DNA from: [Mycobacterium] fortunisiensis
Lineage (GTDB): Bacteria; Actinomycetota; Actinomycetes; Mycobacteriales; Mycobacteriaceae
NCBI RefSeq assembly: GCF_019050325.1
Contig: NZ_VOMB01000020.1
Span: 310,001 to 374,000 of the forward strand
Direction: 5' to 3'
DNA length: 64,000 nt
This document shows positions 50,904 through 60,274 of this stretch, one piece after another. Position numbers and translations under genes: made by a program. Each line of letters begins with the position of its first letter. Within the stretch, counting starts at the first letter, position 1. The notes below the pieces were generated by a model that was not told the DNA's origin, made no database searches, and worked only from the letters and a program-made list of their open reading frames with translations.

Positions 50904-52939
50904 CGGGCACCTCCGGCTGCCGTCGGGGTGAGCGCGAGTTCGCCGTGATGCAGGTGCAGCGTGCGTGGGCACAGCCCCTCGAGGCCGGTGAAGTCATGCG
51001 AGATGACGATGACGGTGAGCCCGTTGTTGCGCCGCAGGTCTTCCAGCAGCCGCAGCAGCCCGCGTTGGCTGGATGCGTCGAGGCCGGCGAGCGGCTCGTC
51101 GAGGATCAGGGCACGAGGCGACCGGGCCAGCAGGCCGGCCAACACCACCCGGCGCATCTGGCCGCCCGAGAGCTGGTCGATGCGGCGCTTGGCCAAACCC
51201 GGGTCCAGGCCCACCATCTCCAGGGCAGCCGCGACCTTGTCCGACTCGCGGGCGGAAAAGCCTGCCGCCGAAGCGATTTCCTGCCCGACGCTGCTGCGCA
51301 TGAGCTGGAGGCGGGCGGCCTGGAACGAGATCGCCACCGACCCCACCTGCCCGGAGACCGGGGCGCCGTCGAGCAGGCAGGCACCGTAGGTGGGCACTGT
51401 CAGACCGGCCATGATCCAGGCCAGTGTGGATTTTCCGGACCCGTTCAGGCCGTGCACCAGGACCCCGTCACCCTCGTTGACGGTGAACGTGATGTCACGC
51501 AACGCGGTTTTCGCCCAGGGGGTGCCGTTGGCGTATTCGTGCCCGACGCCGGTCAGTTCCAGCACGGGGGCCCCGCCATGGGCGTGGGCGGTGGGGGTGG
51601 GCACCGCAGAGGTCTGGACCATGTCGGTGTTGTCGGTGTTGCCGCTGAGCATCACCGTGCGGTCGGCGGAATCGGCCTCGTCGTTGTAATGCGTGATGTG
51701 CACCAAGGACATCTGGTGGTGGTCGGTCAGCCCGGACAGCACGTTCATCAAGGCGTCGCGCCCCTGCTGGTCGACCATGCTGGTGACCTCGTCGGCGATC
51801 AACAGGGAGGGCTCGCGGGCCAGGGCCCCGGCGACGGCCAGCCGCTGCAGCTCGCCGCCGGACAGTCCGCCGGTGTCGCGTTCGCCGAGGCCGTCAAGCC
51901 CGACCTCGGCAAGCAACTTCGCCACGTCGGCCGTCGCGTCGGCGGGCAGACCCCACACCACGTCGTCGGCCACCCGGGTGCCGAGCACCTGGCTTTCCGG
52001 GTGCTGCATCACCACGGCGGTGCCACCGATGTGGCCCAGCCCCACCGCGCCGGCCCGCTCGATGGTGCCCGAGGTGGGGCGACGCCCGGCCAGCATCAGC
52101 ATGAGCGTGGTCTTGCCCGAGCCGTTGGATCCGGTCACCGCGACGTGCTCACCCGGCTTCAGTTCCATCGACAACGGGCCCAGAGCGTCGTGCTCGACAC
52201 CCGGGTAGCGGAACCGCACATCGGTCAGGCGGGCCGGCACCGGCGCGATCACGGTGTTCGCGTCGTCGGTTTCGGCCTCGGCGTCGAGTTTGTGCACATC
52301 GGGGACCCCGAGCAGGCGCGCCAGGATCCGGGACAGCGCCCACCAGCCGACCATGCTGACCGAGGTGATGCTGAATATCCCGAGCAGCAGCATCAGCACC
52401 GGCCAGTAGTCCAGCATCACGGCGAAGGTGCTGCGCAGCGGTTCGGCGGCCCCGTCCAGCACCGGGAGCTGTTCCAGGACCTTGGCGATCCCCTCCATGG
52501 CCGCCGACAGTGAGTCGAAGATCAAGTTGCGGAGCCGGGACAGCACCGACAGCGCCACGATGCTCGCTGCGCCGAACGCCGCGCCCGCCACGACAGCGGC
52601 ACCGAACGCCGTGGCGGTACCACGACCCCGGCGCTTGACCACGCCCGTCAACCCGCCGATGTAGGCGCAGTCGAGGACGGTCATCAATCCGCCCATGCCC
52701 GCGATCAGGAAGGCGATGGTGCCGGCGGCCACCGTCGCCGCCAACAGCACGCGGAGCCGATAGCGGTAGGCCAGCAGCCCCATCGGAACCGTGCCCAGCA
52801 CCGACAACCCGGCCGCGAACGGCACGACCACGGCAATGATCGCCGTGGCCGCACACAACGCCGCCATCACCGCAGCCTGCGCGAGTTCGCCGGGGGTGAG
52901 GCCGCGCCGGGGCGTTGTCGCCGGGGATTTCGCGGTCAT
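50900..52939 (-). CDS. Fused ECF transporter: substrate-binding membrane domain plus two ATPases (Rv2326c-like)
   Basis: 679 residues from ATG 52939. Residues 1-220 hold about six membrane helices of a DUF2232-like/S-component type. ATPase 1 has Walker A GSNGSGKTT, signature LSGGELQR and Walker B LLIADEVTS. ATPase 2 has GLNGSGKST, LSGGQMRRV and LILDEPLAGLD with the switch His in VISHDF. Both look catalytically intact. All ECF modules except EcfT are in one chain, as in M. tuberculosis Rv2326c. The CbiQ gene follows by ATGA overlap and a MarR gene is divergent. The substrate is unknown. Confidence 0.9.
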   Translation of the reverse strand: MTAKSPATTPRRGLTPGELAQAAVMAALCAATAIIAVVVPFAAGLSVLGTVPMGLLAYRYRLRVLLAATVAAGTIAFLIAGMGGLMTVLDCAYIGGLTGVVKRRGRGTATAFGAAVVAGAAFGAASIVALSVLSRLRNLIFDSLSAAMEGIAKVLEQLPVLDGAAEPLRSTFAVMLDYWPVLMLLLGIFSITSVSMVGWWALSRILARLLGVPDVHKLDAEAETDDANTVIAPVPARLTDVRFRYPGVEHDALGPLSMELKPGEHVAVTGSNGSGKTTLMLMLAGRRPTSGTIERAGAVGLGHIGGTAVVMQHPESQVLGTRVADDVVWGLPADATADVAKLLAEVGLDGLGERDTGGLSGGELQRLAVAGALAREPSLLIADEVTSMVDQQGRDALMNVLSGLTDHHQMSLVHITHYNDEADSADRTVMLSGNTDNTDMVQTSAVPTPTAHAHGGAPVLELTGVGHEYANGTPWAKTALRDITFTVNEGDGVLVHGLNGSGKSTLAWIMAGLTVPTYGACLLDGAPVSGQVGSVAISFQAARLQLMRSSVGQEIASAAGFSARESDKVAAALEMVGLDPGLAKRRIDQLSGGQMRRVVLAGLLARSPRALILDEPLAGLDASSQRGLLRLLEDLRRNNGLTVIVISHDFTGLEGLCPRTLHLHHGELALTPTAAGGAR

Positions 52940-53016
52940 TGCTCGATTCTGCCAGCCGAAGCCGACACCGTCGGGGGCCCGTGGTGTGACCGAGAGCACG
53001 CTGCCCGAGTAGACTG

Positions 53017-53031
53017 CATAGCAAATCTATG
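53017..53031. promoter_or_regulatory. Candidate MarR operator
   Basis: CATAG and CTATG flank a 5-base centre CAAAT, forming a perfect inverted repeat 14 bases before the marR start. A possible -10 (TAGACT, 53010) lies just upstream, so the site would overlap the transcription start. The surrounding 20 bases are unusually AT-rich for this genome. Confidence 0.5.
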
Positions 53032-53044
53032 TAAATATGAGGGA

Positions 53045-53524
53045 ATGTCCACCCCGACCGAGGATGTCACGGTAGCCGACGACACCGAACTTGGCGCTGA
53101 CCTGCTGGCTGTCGTCGCGCGATTGAACCGGCTGGCCACCCAGCGCACCCGGCTTCCGCTGCCCTGGGCCCAGGCCCGGCTGTTGTCCACCATCGAGGAT
53201 CAGGGCGAAGCCCGCATCTCGGATCTGGCCTGCCTCGACCACTGCTCGCAACCGACCATGACCACCCAGGTGCGCCGCCTGGAGGACGCCGGTCTGGTGA
53301 CCCGCACCCCCGACCCCGGCGACGCCCGCGCAGTCCTGATCCGCATCACCGAGCAGGGCCGGCAGACCCTCGAACAAGCCAGGGCCAACCGCGCCGCGGC
53401 GATCAATCCACGACTTGAGCGACTCAGCGCCGAGGAACGCCAGACCCTCACCGCGGCGGTCGGCCTCATTCGCCGGTTGCTCACCGATGTCGACGAGCAG
53501 CCGCTCTCCCCCCAAAACAGTTAG
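53045..53524 (+). CDS. MarR family regulator (Rv2327-like)
   Basis: 159 residues from ATG 53045. The winged helix is centred on ARISDLACLDHCSQPTMTTQVRRLEDAGLVTRTPDPGD (about residues 55-95), with flanking helices for dimerisation. It is divergent from the ECF transporter operon, as in Rv2325c-Rv2327, and 13 bases upstream of an MFS transporter gene on its own strand. It probably represses this MFS gene, itself and perhaps the ECF operon. The inducer is unknown. Confidence 0.9.
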   Translation: MSTPTEDVTVADDTELGADLLAVVARLNRLATQRTRLPLPWAQARLLSTIEDQGEARISDLACLDHCSQPTMTTQVRRLEDAGLVTRTPDPGDARAVLIRITEQGRQTLEQARANRAAAINPRLERLSAEERQTLTAAVGLIRRLLTDVDEQPLSPQNS

Positions 53525-53537
53525 GAGTCACGCCCTG

Positions 53538-54758
53538 ATGTGGCGTCAACCCAAGGCCGTCTGGGCCGTCGCTTTCGCCTCCGTCGTCGCCTTCATGGGC
53601 ATCGGCCTGGTCGATCCCATCCTCAAGCCGATCGCCGACAGTCTCGACGCCTCCCCCTCGCAGGTGTCGTTGCTGTTCACCAGCTACATGGCGGTGATGG
53701 GCGTGGCGATGCTGATCACCGGTGTGGTGTCCAGCCGGATCGGCCCCAAACGCACGCTGCTGCTCGGCCTGGTCATCATCATCGCGGGCGCCGGCCTGGC
53801 CGGGCTGAGCGAGACCGTCATGCAGATCGTGGGCTGGCGCGCGCTGTGGGGCCTGGGCAATGCGCTGTTCATCGCGACGGCCCTGGCCACCATCGTCAAC
53901 TCCGCGAAAGGCTCTGTGGCACAGGCGATCATCCTGTATGAGGCGGCGCTGGGCCTGGGTATCGCGATCGGCCCGCTGGTCGGCGGCGTCCTCGGCTCGA
54001 TCTCCTGGCGCGGCCCGTTCTTCGGCGTCTCGGCGCTGATGGCCGTCGCCCTGGTGATCACCGCCTTCCTGCTGCCGGCCACCCCGCGCGCCGAGCGCGC
54101 CACCACGCTGGCCGACCCGTTCCGCGCGCTGCGCCACCGCGGGCTGCTCGGTGTCGCGATCACCGCGCTGCTCTACAACTTCGGCTTCTTCACCCTGCTC
54201 GCGTTCACCCCGTTCCCGCTGGACATGACCGCACACCAGATCGGCCTGATCTTCTTCGGCTGGGGTCTGGCACTGGCGTTCACCTCGGTGGTGGTCGCCC
54301 CGCGCCTGCAACACCGCTTCGGGACGGTGCGGGTACTCATCCTCAACCTGCTGGCCTTCACCGCGGTGCTCACCGTGATGGCGGTGTGGACGGACTCCAA
54401 GGCCGTGTTGGCCGCCGGGGTGGTGGTGGCCGGCCTGTTCATCGGTATCAACAACACCCTGATCACCGAAACCGTGATGAAAGCCGCGCCGGTCGAGCGC
54501 GGTGTGGCCTCGGCGGCCTACAGCTTCCTGCGCTTCGGCGGAGCGGCCGTCGCGCCGTGGCTGGCGGGAGTACTCGGCGAGCAGATCAACGTGCACCTGC
54601 CGTACTGGGTGGGTGCGGCCGCAGTGCTGGCCGGTGCCGGCGTGCTGTTCGTGACGCGACCGCACCTCGCCGGGATCGACGAGGAAGGCCCGGCCGAAGA
54701 CGAACTCGACGAACTCACCGACGAGGCCACCGCCGTCACCGTCGGCTCCGACAGCTGA
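53538..54758 (+). CDS. MFS efflux transporter
   Basis: 406 residues from ATG 53538. Twelve membrane helices are visible. Motif A is SRIGPKRTLLLGL between helices 2 and 3, and the drug-efflux-type motif C GPLVGGVLGSISWRGPFF lies in helix 5. The C-terminal tail is highly acidic (DEEGPAEDELDELTDE). A MarR gene immediately upstream on the same transcript fits a multidrug or metabolite exporter controlled by its substrate. Specificity is not predictable. Confidence 0.9.
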   Translation: MWRQPKAVWAVAFASVVAFMGIGLVDPILKPIADSLDASPSQVSLLFTSYMAVMGVAMLITGVVSSRIGPKRTLLLGLVIIIAGAGLAGLSETVMQIVGWRALWGLGNALFIATALATIVNSAKGSVAQAIILYEAALGLGIAIGPLVGGVLGSISWRGPFFGVSALMAVALVITAFLLPATPRAERATTLADPFRALRHRGLLGVAITALLYNFGFFTLLAFTPFPLDMTAHQIGLIFFGWGLALAFTSVVVAPRLQHRFGTVRVLILNLLAFTAVLTVMAVWTDSKAVLAAGVVVAGLFIGINNTLITETVMKAAPVERGVASAAYSFLRFGGAAVAPWLAGVLGEQINVHLPYWVGAAAVLAGAGVLFVTRPHLAGIDEEGPAEDELDELTDEATAVTVGSDS

Positions 54759-54814
54759 CGCCACGCCGACGAATCCGCTCCTGCCGACTCGTCGCGGTCC
54801 GCACAATCGGTGAC

Positions 54815-55492
54815 ATGCCGCAACCGATTGACAGCGAGGCCCGATTGTCGTGGGTGCTGGCCGGTCTGGCCGGAGTACTGGGCGCCGCCGCGTTCACCCA
54901 TTCGGCGGGATACTTCGTCACGTTCATGACCGGCAACACCGAACGGGCCTTCCTCGGACTGTTCCAGGACAAGGCCTGGCTGGCGGTCGGCGCGGCAATA
55001 CTGCTGGCATCCTTTGTCGGCGGAGTGGTGATCGCCTCGTTGTGCCGTCGCCACCTCTGGGTGAACCATCCGCACGGCGCCACCGTGTTGACCACATTCG
55101 CGCTCGTGGCATCGACCGTGGTGGACCTCGTCATGCGGGGTTGGACGGCCCACGACGTGCCGTTCGTCCCAATCGTGTTCGTGGCCTTCGGTATCGGCGC
55201 GCTGAACACCTCCTTCGTCAAGGACGGTGAGGTGTCGATCCCGCTGAGTTACGTGACCGGGACACTGGTCAAGATGGGCCAGGGCATCGAACGCCACCTC
55301 AGCGGCGGCCAGTTGAACGATTGGCTGGGCTATTTCCTGCTGTGGGCCGGATTCGCCGCCGGCGCCGTCATCGGCGGGTTCATCAGCGTGGTGGTGAGCG
55401 GGTCGCAGATGCTGCTGGGCGCCACCGTCGTCTGCGCACTGACCGCGGGATACACCTACTTCTACTTCGATGGCCACGCGTTGTTGAAATAG
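54815..55492 (+). CDS. DUF1275 (YoaK-like) membrane protein
   Basis: 225 residues from ATG 54815. About six helices are visible with the family motif LAGVLGAAAFTHSAGYFVTFMTGNTE at the N-terminus (DUF1275 proteins typically have GxxDAxxFxxxxxxFVxxMTGN; here Asp-Ala is replaced by AAAF) and SYVTGTLVKMGQGI in the middle. The function of the family is unknown. It is on the same strand as the MFS gene with a 56-base gap and converges with the phytase-like gene. Confidence 0.82.
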   Translation: MPQPIDSEARLSWVLAGLAGVLGAAAFTHSAGYFVTFMTGNTERAFLGLFQDKAWLAVGAAILLASFVGGVVIASLCRRHLWVNHPHGATVLTTFALVASTVVDLVMRGWTAHDVPFVPIVFVAFGIGALNTSFVKDGEVSIPLSYVTGTLVKMGQGIERHLSGGQLNDWLGYFLLWAGFAAGAVIGGFISVVVSGSQMLLGATVVCALTAGYTYFYFDGHALLK

Positions 55493-55511
55493 CGGGTGCG
55501 CGCCGGGGGCC

Positions 55512-56570
55512 TCACAACGCGAACAGCAGGAACTGCGTGACCTGGGTGGGTGAGAAATTGTCGTCGCTCACCGCGATCACCGACTGCCGTCCGTCAGCCA
55601 GCCTGGGGCCCAACGTGATCCCCTCGATGTTGTCCAACGGCGCCAGGCCCACGACGGCTCCGAGATCGGCCACCAGTGTCTTCGTCATCTCGGCGGAGCC
55701 GTCGACCAGGCTTGCGCGGTAGATCCGCACCGCCACGTGGGTGCCGTAGCCGCGTTCGACCACCAGAAAGCTGCCGTCGTCCAGCGCCACCAGATCCGAC
55801 AATCCGTTGTCGCCGCCCGGCCCGGCACTGACCGCGTCCAGCGGATAGCTGTACTGGCCGTCAACCGCTCCGGTGTCCACGTCGAACCGAATGATGCGGG
55901 TGCGGGCGCCGTGGTGTTCCTCGGGCGGTGGACCGTCGTCATGGCCCGGCCCTTCCATGGCCGCCCACAGCTTCCGCCCGTCGGCGGACAACGTCAGCCC
56001 CTCCAACGCGCTGTTGCGGCGGGCGCCCTGGCCGTCGGCCGACATGCGCAGCGCGTCGGGCAGGGCGAACTCGCCGAGGAAACCGCCGTCGAGCCCGGCG
56101 GCCCGCACCCACGGGTCCAGCAGGACCGGCGCCGCCCCGGTGACCAACCGCTCCCCCTCGCTGCTCCAGTACAGCCGCTGCCGGCGGGCGTCGAAGGCGA
56201 TGCCCTCGGGGTCCGGAGGCACCACCGGTGGGACGGCGCCGACATCCAACGGGCCGAAGGGCTGCCCGTCGCGGTCCTGCCAGGTCCGGGTACCGACGAC
56301 CTGGACATCATCGATCCCGTTGTCCGACAAGATGATCCGGGCAGTGTAGAAGCGGGCCGGGTTGCGCACGGAGCGGTCGTCGCTGATCAGGTAGTACAGG
56401 TCGGCGGCCGGGTCGTAACTGATGCCCGACAGCCCGCCGACCACCGTGCCGCCGAACTCCGCACCGAAGGCAACCTGGCGCTGGCCGAGAAACTCCAAAC
56501 CCGCCGAAGCACGCGCCGGCGCGCACCCGGCCAGGACCAGCAGACCGACCGCCAGAATGCGAGCCCGCAT
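55512..56570 (-). CDS. Esterase-like phytase-family lipoprotein
   Basis: 352 residues from ATG 56570, sharing 1 base with the stop codon of the upstream VIT gene. The lipobox LAGC lies near residue 16. The body resembles the esterase-like activity of phytase domain: GLSGISYDPAADLYYLISDD, PDPEGIAFDARRQRLYWSSEG, LEGLTLSADGRKLWAAMEGP and NIEGITLG are repeats of a beta-propeller. Such proteins may be phosphoesterases outside the membrane. Activity has seldom been tested, so the function is provisional. It is co-transcribed with the VIT-family transporter. Confidence 0.85.
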   Translation of the reverse strand: MRARILAVGLLVLAGCAPARASAGLEFLGQRQVAFGAEFGGTVVGGLSGISYDPAADLYYLISDDRSVRNPARFYTARIILSDNGIDDVQVVGTRTWQDRDGQPFGPLDVGAVPPVVPPDPEGIAFDARRQRLYWSSEGERLVTGAAPVLLDPWVRAAGLDGGFLGEFALPDALRMSADGQGARRNSALEGLTLSADGRKLWAAMEGPGHDDGPPPEEHHGARTRIIRFDVDTGAVDGQYSYPLDAVSAGPGGDNGLSDLVALDDGSFLVVERGYGTHVAVRIYRASLVDGSAEMTKTLVADLGAVVGLAPLDNIEGITLGPRLADGRQSVIAVSDDNFSPTQVTQFLLFAL

Positions 56571-57304
56571 CAGGTGATGACGGCGCCGACCAGGATGCCG
56601 ACGGCATAGGTGCACGCGATCGCGATGGCGCCGAACACCAGCTGCCGCACCCCCGCGATGGCCACCGGCTTACTGGTGAACTTCGCCGCCGCCCCACCGG
56701 CGATCAACAGGCCGACCCCGCCACAGGCCAGCCCGGCCCACAACGATTCGAAGCCGAGCAGATACGGGATGAGCGGGATGATCGCACCGATCGCGAACAG
56801 CACGAACGACGAGCCGCCGGCGACCAGCGGTGACGGCTTCTCCTGTGGGTCCACCCCCAACTCCTGCACGAGATGAAAGTTCAGCGCCCGCTTCTCGTCG
56901 CGGTGGATCTCCTCGGTGGCTTTCTTCGCGGTCTCGGGCGTCATCCCCATCTCCTGCAGCATGGCCATGAGTTCGGCCCGCTCGGCCTCGGGATTCTTGC
57001 GGAATGACCGACGTTCGACACTGACCTCGGAATCGACCTGTTCGTTCGCAGTCGTCACCGAGGTGTACTCACCGAGCGCCATCGAGAACGCGCCGGCCAA
57101 CAGCCCCGCCACGCCGCTGAGCACGACCGTCTGGGCCGAGGCACTGGCCCCGACGCCTGCGATCAACGCGGTATTGCTGACCAGGCCGTCCATCGCCCCG
57201 AACGTCGCCGCACGCAGCCAGCCACCGGTGACGTCGGCGTGCCGGTGATAGCTCACATGCGGCAACCCGGTGGGAGACAGCGACTTACCGACGGACTCCG
57301 GCAT
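56570..57304 (-). CDS. VIT1/CCC1-family iron or manganese transporter
   Basis: 244 residues from ATG 57304. The N-terminal helix motif WLRAATFGAMDGLVSNTALIAGV and GAFSMALGEYTSVTTANEQ belong to the VIT family. A cytosolic loop of about 80 residues rich in Glu (SFRKNPEAERAELMAM, TEEIHRDEKRALNFH) supplies metal-binding residues between helices 2 and 3. Three more helices follow. Relatives move Fe2+ or Mn2+ out of the cytosol. The start at ATG 57304 is chosen over an upstream TTG-type extension. Confidence 0.88.
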   Translation of the reverse strand: MPESVGKSLSPTGLPHVSYHRHADVTGGWLRAATFGAMDGLVSNTALIAGVGASASAQTVVLSGVAGLLAGAFSMALGEYTSVTTANEQVDSEVSVERRSFRKNPEAERAELMAMLQEMGMTPETAKKATEEIHRDEKRALNFHLVQELGVDPQEKPSPLVAGGSSFVLFAIGAIIPLIPYLLGFESLWAGLACGGVGLLIAGGAAAKFTSKPVAIAGVRQLVFGAIAIACTYAVGILVGAVIT

Positions 57305-57400
57305 GGGGCCAATCTTGCGCCGCAGGACCACGGGTGTCCAGCAAGGTAAACCTTGGTGTCAACCGTCCCGCCGGCAGCGCCGCACGCGTTACCGTCGGAT

Positions 57401-59323
57401 ATGACTTCCACAGCCGAGCATCTGCGAAACGCACTCGACGGCCGTTGGCGCGACGTCAAGAACGCCATGCGGGCCACGTTGTCCGACGAGATCTTCCGGC
57501 CGCACTACACCCCCAACACCGCCATCGCCCGCGCCAAGGTCGCCGAGCAACTCAAGATCATGGCCGCGGCCGGGGCCGCCGAGGACGGCTTCCGCAAAGA
57601 GCACGGTGGCAACGGCGACGTCGGCGGGGCCATCACCCAGATCGAGATGCTGGCGATGAGCGATCTGTCGCTCATGGTGAAGGCCGGGGTGCAGTGGGGC
57701 CTGTTCGGTGGCGCCATCGAGAATCTGGGCACCGAGCGCCACCACAAGGCCTACGTGCGCCGCCTCATCGACCTGGACCTGCTGGGCTGTTTCGCGATGA
57801 CCGAGACCGGCCACGGCAGTGACGTGCAATCGCTGGAGACCACCGCCACCTACGACCCGGAAACCGAAGAGTTCGTCATCCACTCCCCGACGCCCAACTC
57901 ACGCAAGGACTACATCGGCGGGGCGGCCGAAACAGCCAGGGTGGCAGCCGTTTTCGCGCAGCTGATCACCCCCGACGGTGAGGTCCACGGGGTGCACTGC
58001 CTGGTGGTGCCGATCCGCGACGACATGGGCAACGACATGCCCGGCGTGACGACGTCGGACTGTCACTACAAGGGTGGTCTGCCCGGCGTCGACAACGGCC
58101 GCATCGTCTTCGACCAGGTGCGCGTACCACGGGTGAACCTGCTGAACCGCTACGCCGACGTGGCGCCGGACGGCACCTACAGCTCACCCATCGAGAGCTC
58201 CAGCCGACGGTTCTTCACCATGCTGGGCACCCTGATCCGCGGCCGGGTCACCGTGGCCGGCAGTGCCACCGCCGCGGCGCGGGTGGCGCTTGACATCGCC
58301 ACCCGATATGCGTTGGAACGCAGGCAGTTCAGCGCACCCGACGGTGAAGACGAGGTGCTGATCATGGATTACCTGATGCACCAACGCCGTCTGCTGCCCA
58401 TGATCGCGAAATCCTATGCGCTGCAGTTCGCCCAGAACGAATTGGTGGCCAAATGCCACGATCTGCAGACCTCGGACAACCCCGACGCCGAGGAGCAGCG
58501 CGAACTGGAAGCCCGCGCCGCCGGCCTCAAGGCCGCGGGCACCTGGCACGCCAGCCACGCCATCCAGGAGGCCCGCGAAGCCTGCGGCGGCGCAGGCTAT
58601 CTCGCCGAGAACCGGCTGATCGCCCTGCGCGCGGACACCGACGTGTTCACCACCTTCGAGGGCGACAACCATGTGCTGACGCAACTGGTGGCCAAACAAC
58701 TGCTCACCGCGTACGCCGACGACATCAAGGGGATGAGCCCGGTGGAATGGGTGCGCTTCGCAGCCAACTACGCCGGCGAACGAGTGCTCAAACGCACCGC
58801 GGCCGAGACGATCATCCAGACCATCCTCGACACCCGCCAGGACAACGAGGAGGAGGGCAGCCTGTTCAACCGCGGCACCCAGGTCAAGATGTTCGAGGAC
58901 CGCGAGGAGTACATGCTGGCCTCGGTGGCACGCCGACTGCAGGGCAAGGCCAAGGAGATGTCGGCCTTCGACGCCTTCAACGCCGTGCAGGATCACGTGC
59001 TGCACGCCGCCCAGGCCCACATCGACCGGGTCATCCTGGAGGCGTTCGTCGCCGGCATCGACGCATGCGAGGACGAGGCCGCCCGCGACCTGCTAGCCGA
59101 TGTCTGCGATCTGTACGCACTTTCGGTGATCGAGAACGACAAGGCCTGGTTCATCGAGCACCGCTACCTGTCCACCGAACGCGCCAAGGCCGTCACGCGC
59201 GGCATCAACGAGCGCTGCCGCTCACTGCGCCCGCACATCGAAACCCTCGTCGACGGGTTCGGCATCCCCGAGCAGCTGCGCTACGCGGCCATGCTCGACC
59301 CGGCCGAACTGCTCAACGGCTGA
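57401..59323 (+). CDS. Acyl-CoA oxidase/dehydrogenase-family flavoprotein
   Basis: 640 residues from ATG 57401. FAD contacts are in CFAMTETGHGSDVQSLET. The general-base Glu lies in TTFEGDNHVLTQLVAK, where acyl-CoA oxidases carry it, and REACGGAGYLAENRL precedes it. The long C-terminal domain (after about residue 470) is also as in peroxisomal-type acyl-CoA oxidases rather than the 400-residue dehydrogenases. It should introduce a trans-2 double bond into acyl-CoA during fatty acid breakdown. Chain preference is unknown. It converges with a lipoprotein gene, with 4 bases between stops. Confidence 0.88.
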   Translation: MTSTAEHLRNALDGRWRDVKNAMRATLSDEIFRPHYTPNTAIARAKVAEQLKIMAAAGAAEDGFRKEHGGNGDVGGAITQIEMLAMSDLSLMVKAGVQWGLFGGAIENLGTERHHKAYVRRLIDLDLLGCFAMTETGHGSDVQSLETTATYDPETEEFVIHSPTPNSRKDYIGGAAETARVAAVFAQLITPDGEVHGVHCLVVPIRDDMGNDMPGVTTSDCHYKGGLPGVDNGRIVFDQVRVPRVNLLNRYADVAPDGTYSSPIESSSRRFFTMLGTLIRGRVTVAGSATAAARVALDIATRYALERRQFSAPDGEDEVLIMDYLMHQRRLLPMIAKSYALQFAQNELVAKCHDLQTSDNPDAEEQRELEARAAGLKAAGTWHASHAIQEAREACGGAGYLAENRLIALRADTDVFTTFEGDNHVLTQLVAKQLLTAYADDIKGMSPVEWVRFAANYAGERVLKRTAAETIIQTILDTRQDNEEEGSLFNRGTQVKMFEDREEYMLASVARRLQGKAKEMSAFDAFNAVQDHVLHAAQAHIDRVILEAFVAGIDACEDEAARDLLADVCDLYALSVIENDKAWFIEHRYLSTERAKAVTRGINERCRSLRPHIETLVDGFGIPEQLRYAAMLDPAELLNG

Positions 59324-59327
59324 GGCT

Positions 59328-59819
59328 CTACGGCTTCGGAATCGGGTCGACGGCAACAAGTTTGCCGTCCTCCCCGATCCGGAACCGCACCGTGGCGATG
59401 CCGGTCGGCGAGGTGGGCGAATCGTGGCCCTGCTGCCACTGGTAGTTCACCACCACGGTGTCGTCGGCATTGGTGACCACGTTGATATAGGGCCGCGGCT
59501 CCGGGGTGGCCGGCCCCAGTGGGGTCTGCCGGTCGAAGAACAGCAGCTGCCCGGCGCTGTTGGGCTCGGGATTGGTCTGGCCCACCTGAACCCAGTACAG
59601 CCGGCAGTTGCTGGTGTGCCCGGAACCGATCTGCGTCCACTGCCGGCCGGCCTCGGGGGCGGGCAGTGCGGCGATCTGATCGGCGATGGTGTCCGCACTC
59701 GGACCGTCCGCCGGCGCGCAGGTGTCCGGCTTCGGAGGCGGTGGTGACGACGGACTCCAGCCGCAACCCACCACGAGCAGACCGACAAAGGCGATGATGG
59801 CGCTCAGCCGTGCATACAC
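59328..59819 (-). CDS. LppP/LprE-family lipoprotein
   Basis: 163 residues from GTG 59819, placed so that the signal peptide (VYARLSAIIAFVGLLVVGC) is at the N-terminus; the upstream in-frame extension is Arg-rich and unlikely. After the lipobox comes a Pro-rich linker and a domain with two cysteines. The pattern QLLFFDRQTPLGPATPEP followed by NVVTNADDTVVVNYQW is typical of LppP/LprE. In M. tuberculosis lppP lies near Rv2327, which agrees with this neighbourhood. LppP is linked to envelope lipid phenotypes but its action is not known. Confidence 0.8.
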   Translation of the reverse strand: MYARLSAIIAFVGLLVVGCGWSPSSPPPPKPDTCAPADGPSADTIADQIAALPAPEAGRQWTQIGSGHTSNCRLYWVQVGQTNPEPNSAGQLLFFDRQTPLGPATPEPRPYINVVTNADDTVVVNYQWQQGHDSPTSPTGIATVRFRIGEDGKLVAVDPIPKP

Positions 59820-59938
59820 ACCTCGAGGGTAGCGAATCGCACCGGCTCGACGAGAGCACTGACGGCGGCGCGTCAATTGGGCGACACTGTTGGCGATCCG
59901 ATCGAGGATCGCTTTCACCCCGACCCCAAGGAGACATG

Positions 59939-60253
59939 ATGGCTTGGTTCCTCGCCATGGAAGGCCCCGCCAACAAGGCCGTGCTCTACCAATTGCAGGA
60001 ATCAGTCAACGTTCAGCAGCTCGCCGAGGAGATGGCCAGTGCGGCCACCCTGGACCGCCCGGTTCCGGTACCGGCCGTGCTGCAGAACAACCGGCAACAG
60101 GTGACGGTGTACGTGCGGCCCGCGGCCTGGGGGGTGTGGACGTTCTACCAGCTCACCGAGGAGGAGCGGAAAACGCTCGCATCGGCGTCGAATCCACTGG
60201 TGGAGGCACTGACCCAGGCGGCCCGTCAGGCTCAGGCCCGGCCCCAGGGGTAG
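59939..60253 (+). CDS. Small conserved protein of unknown function
   Basis: 104 residues. Two adjacent ATG codons (59936 and 59939) are possible; 59939 has better spacing from AAGGAG. The sequence is soluble with no cysteine and begins MAWFLAMEGPANKAVLYQLQ, then has a beta-rich middle (QQVTVYVRPAAWGVWTFYQL) and a helical Gln/Ala tail. I do not recognise a family. It precedes the tRNA-Asn gene, which is on the other strand. Confidence 0.65.
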   Translation: MAWFLAMEGPANKAVLYQLQESVNVQQLAEEMASAATLDRPVPVPAVLQNNRQQVTVYVRPAAWGVWTFYQLTEEERKTLASASNPLVEALTQAARQAQARPQG

Positions 60254-60274
60254 CGCTGGGGTCTTGAGAACTTG

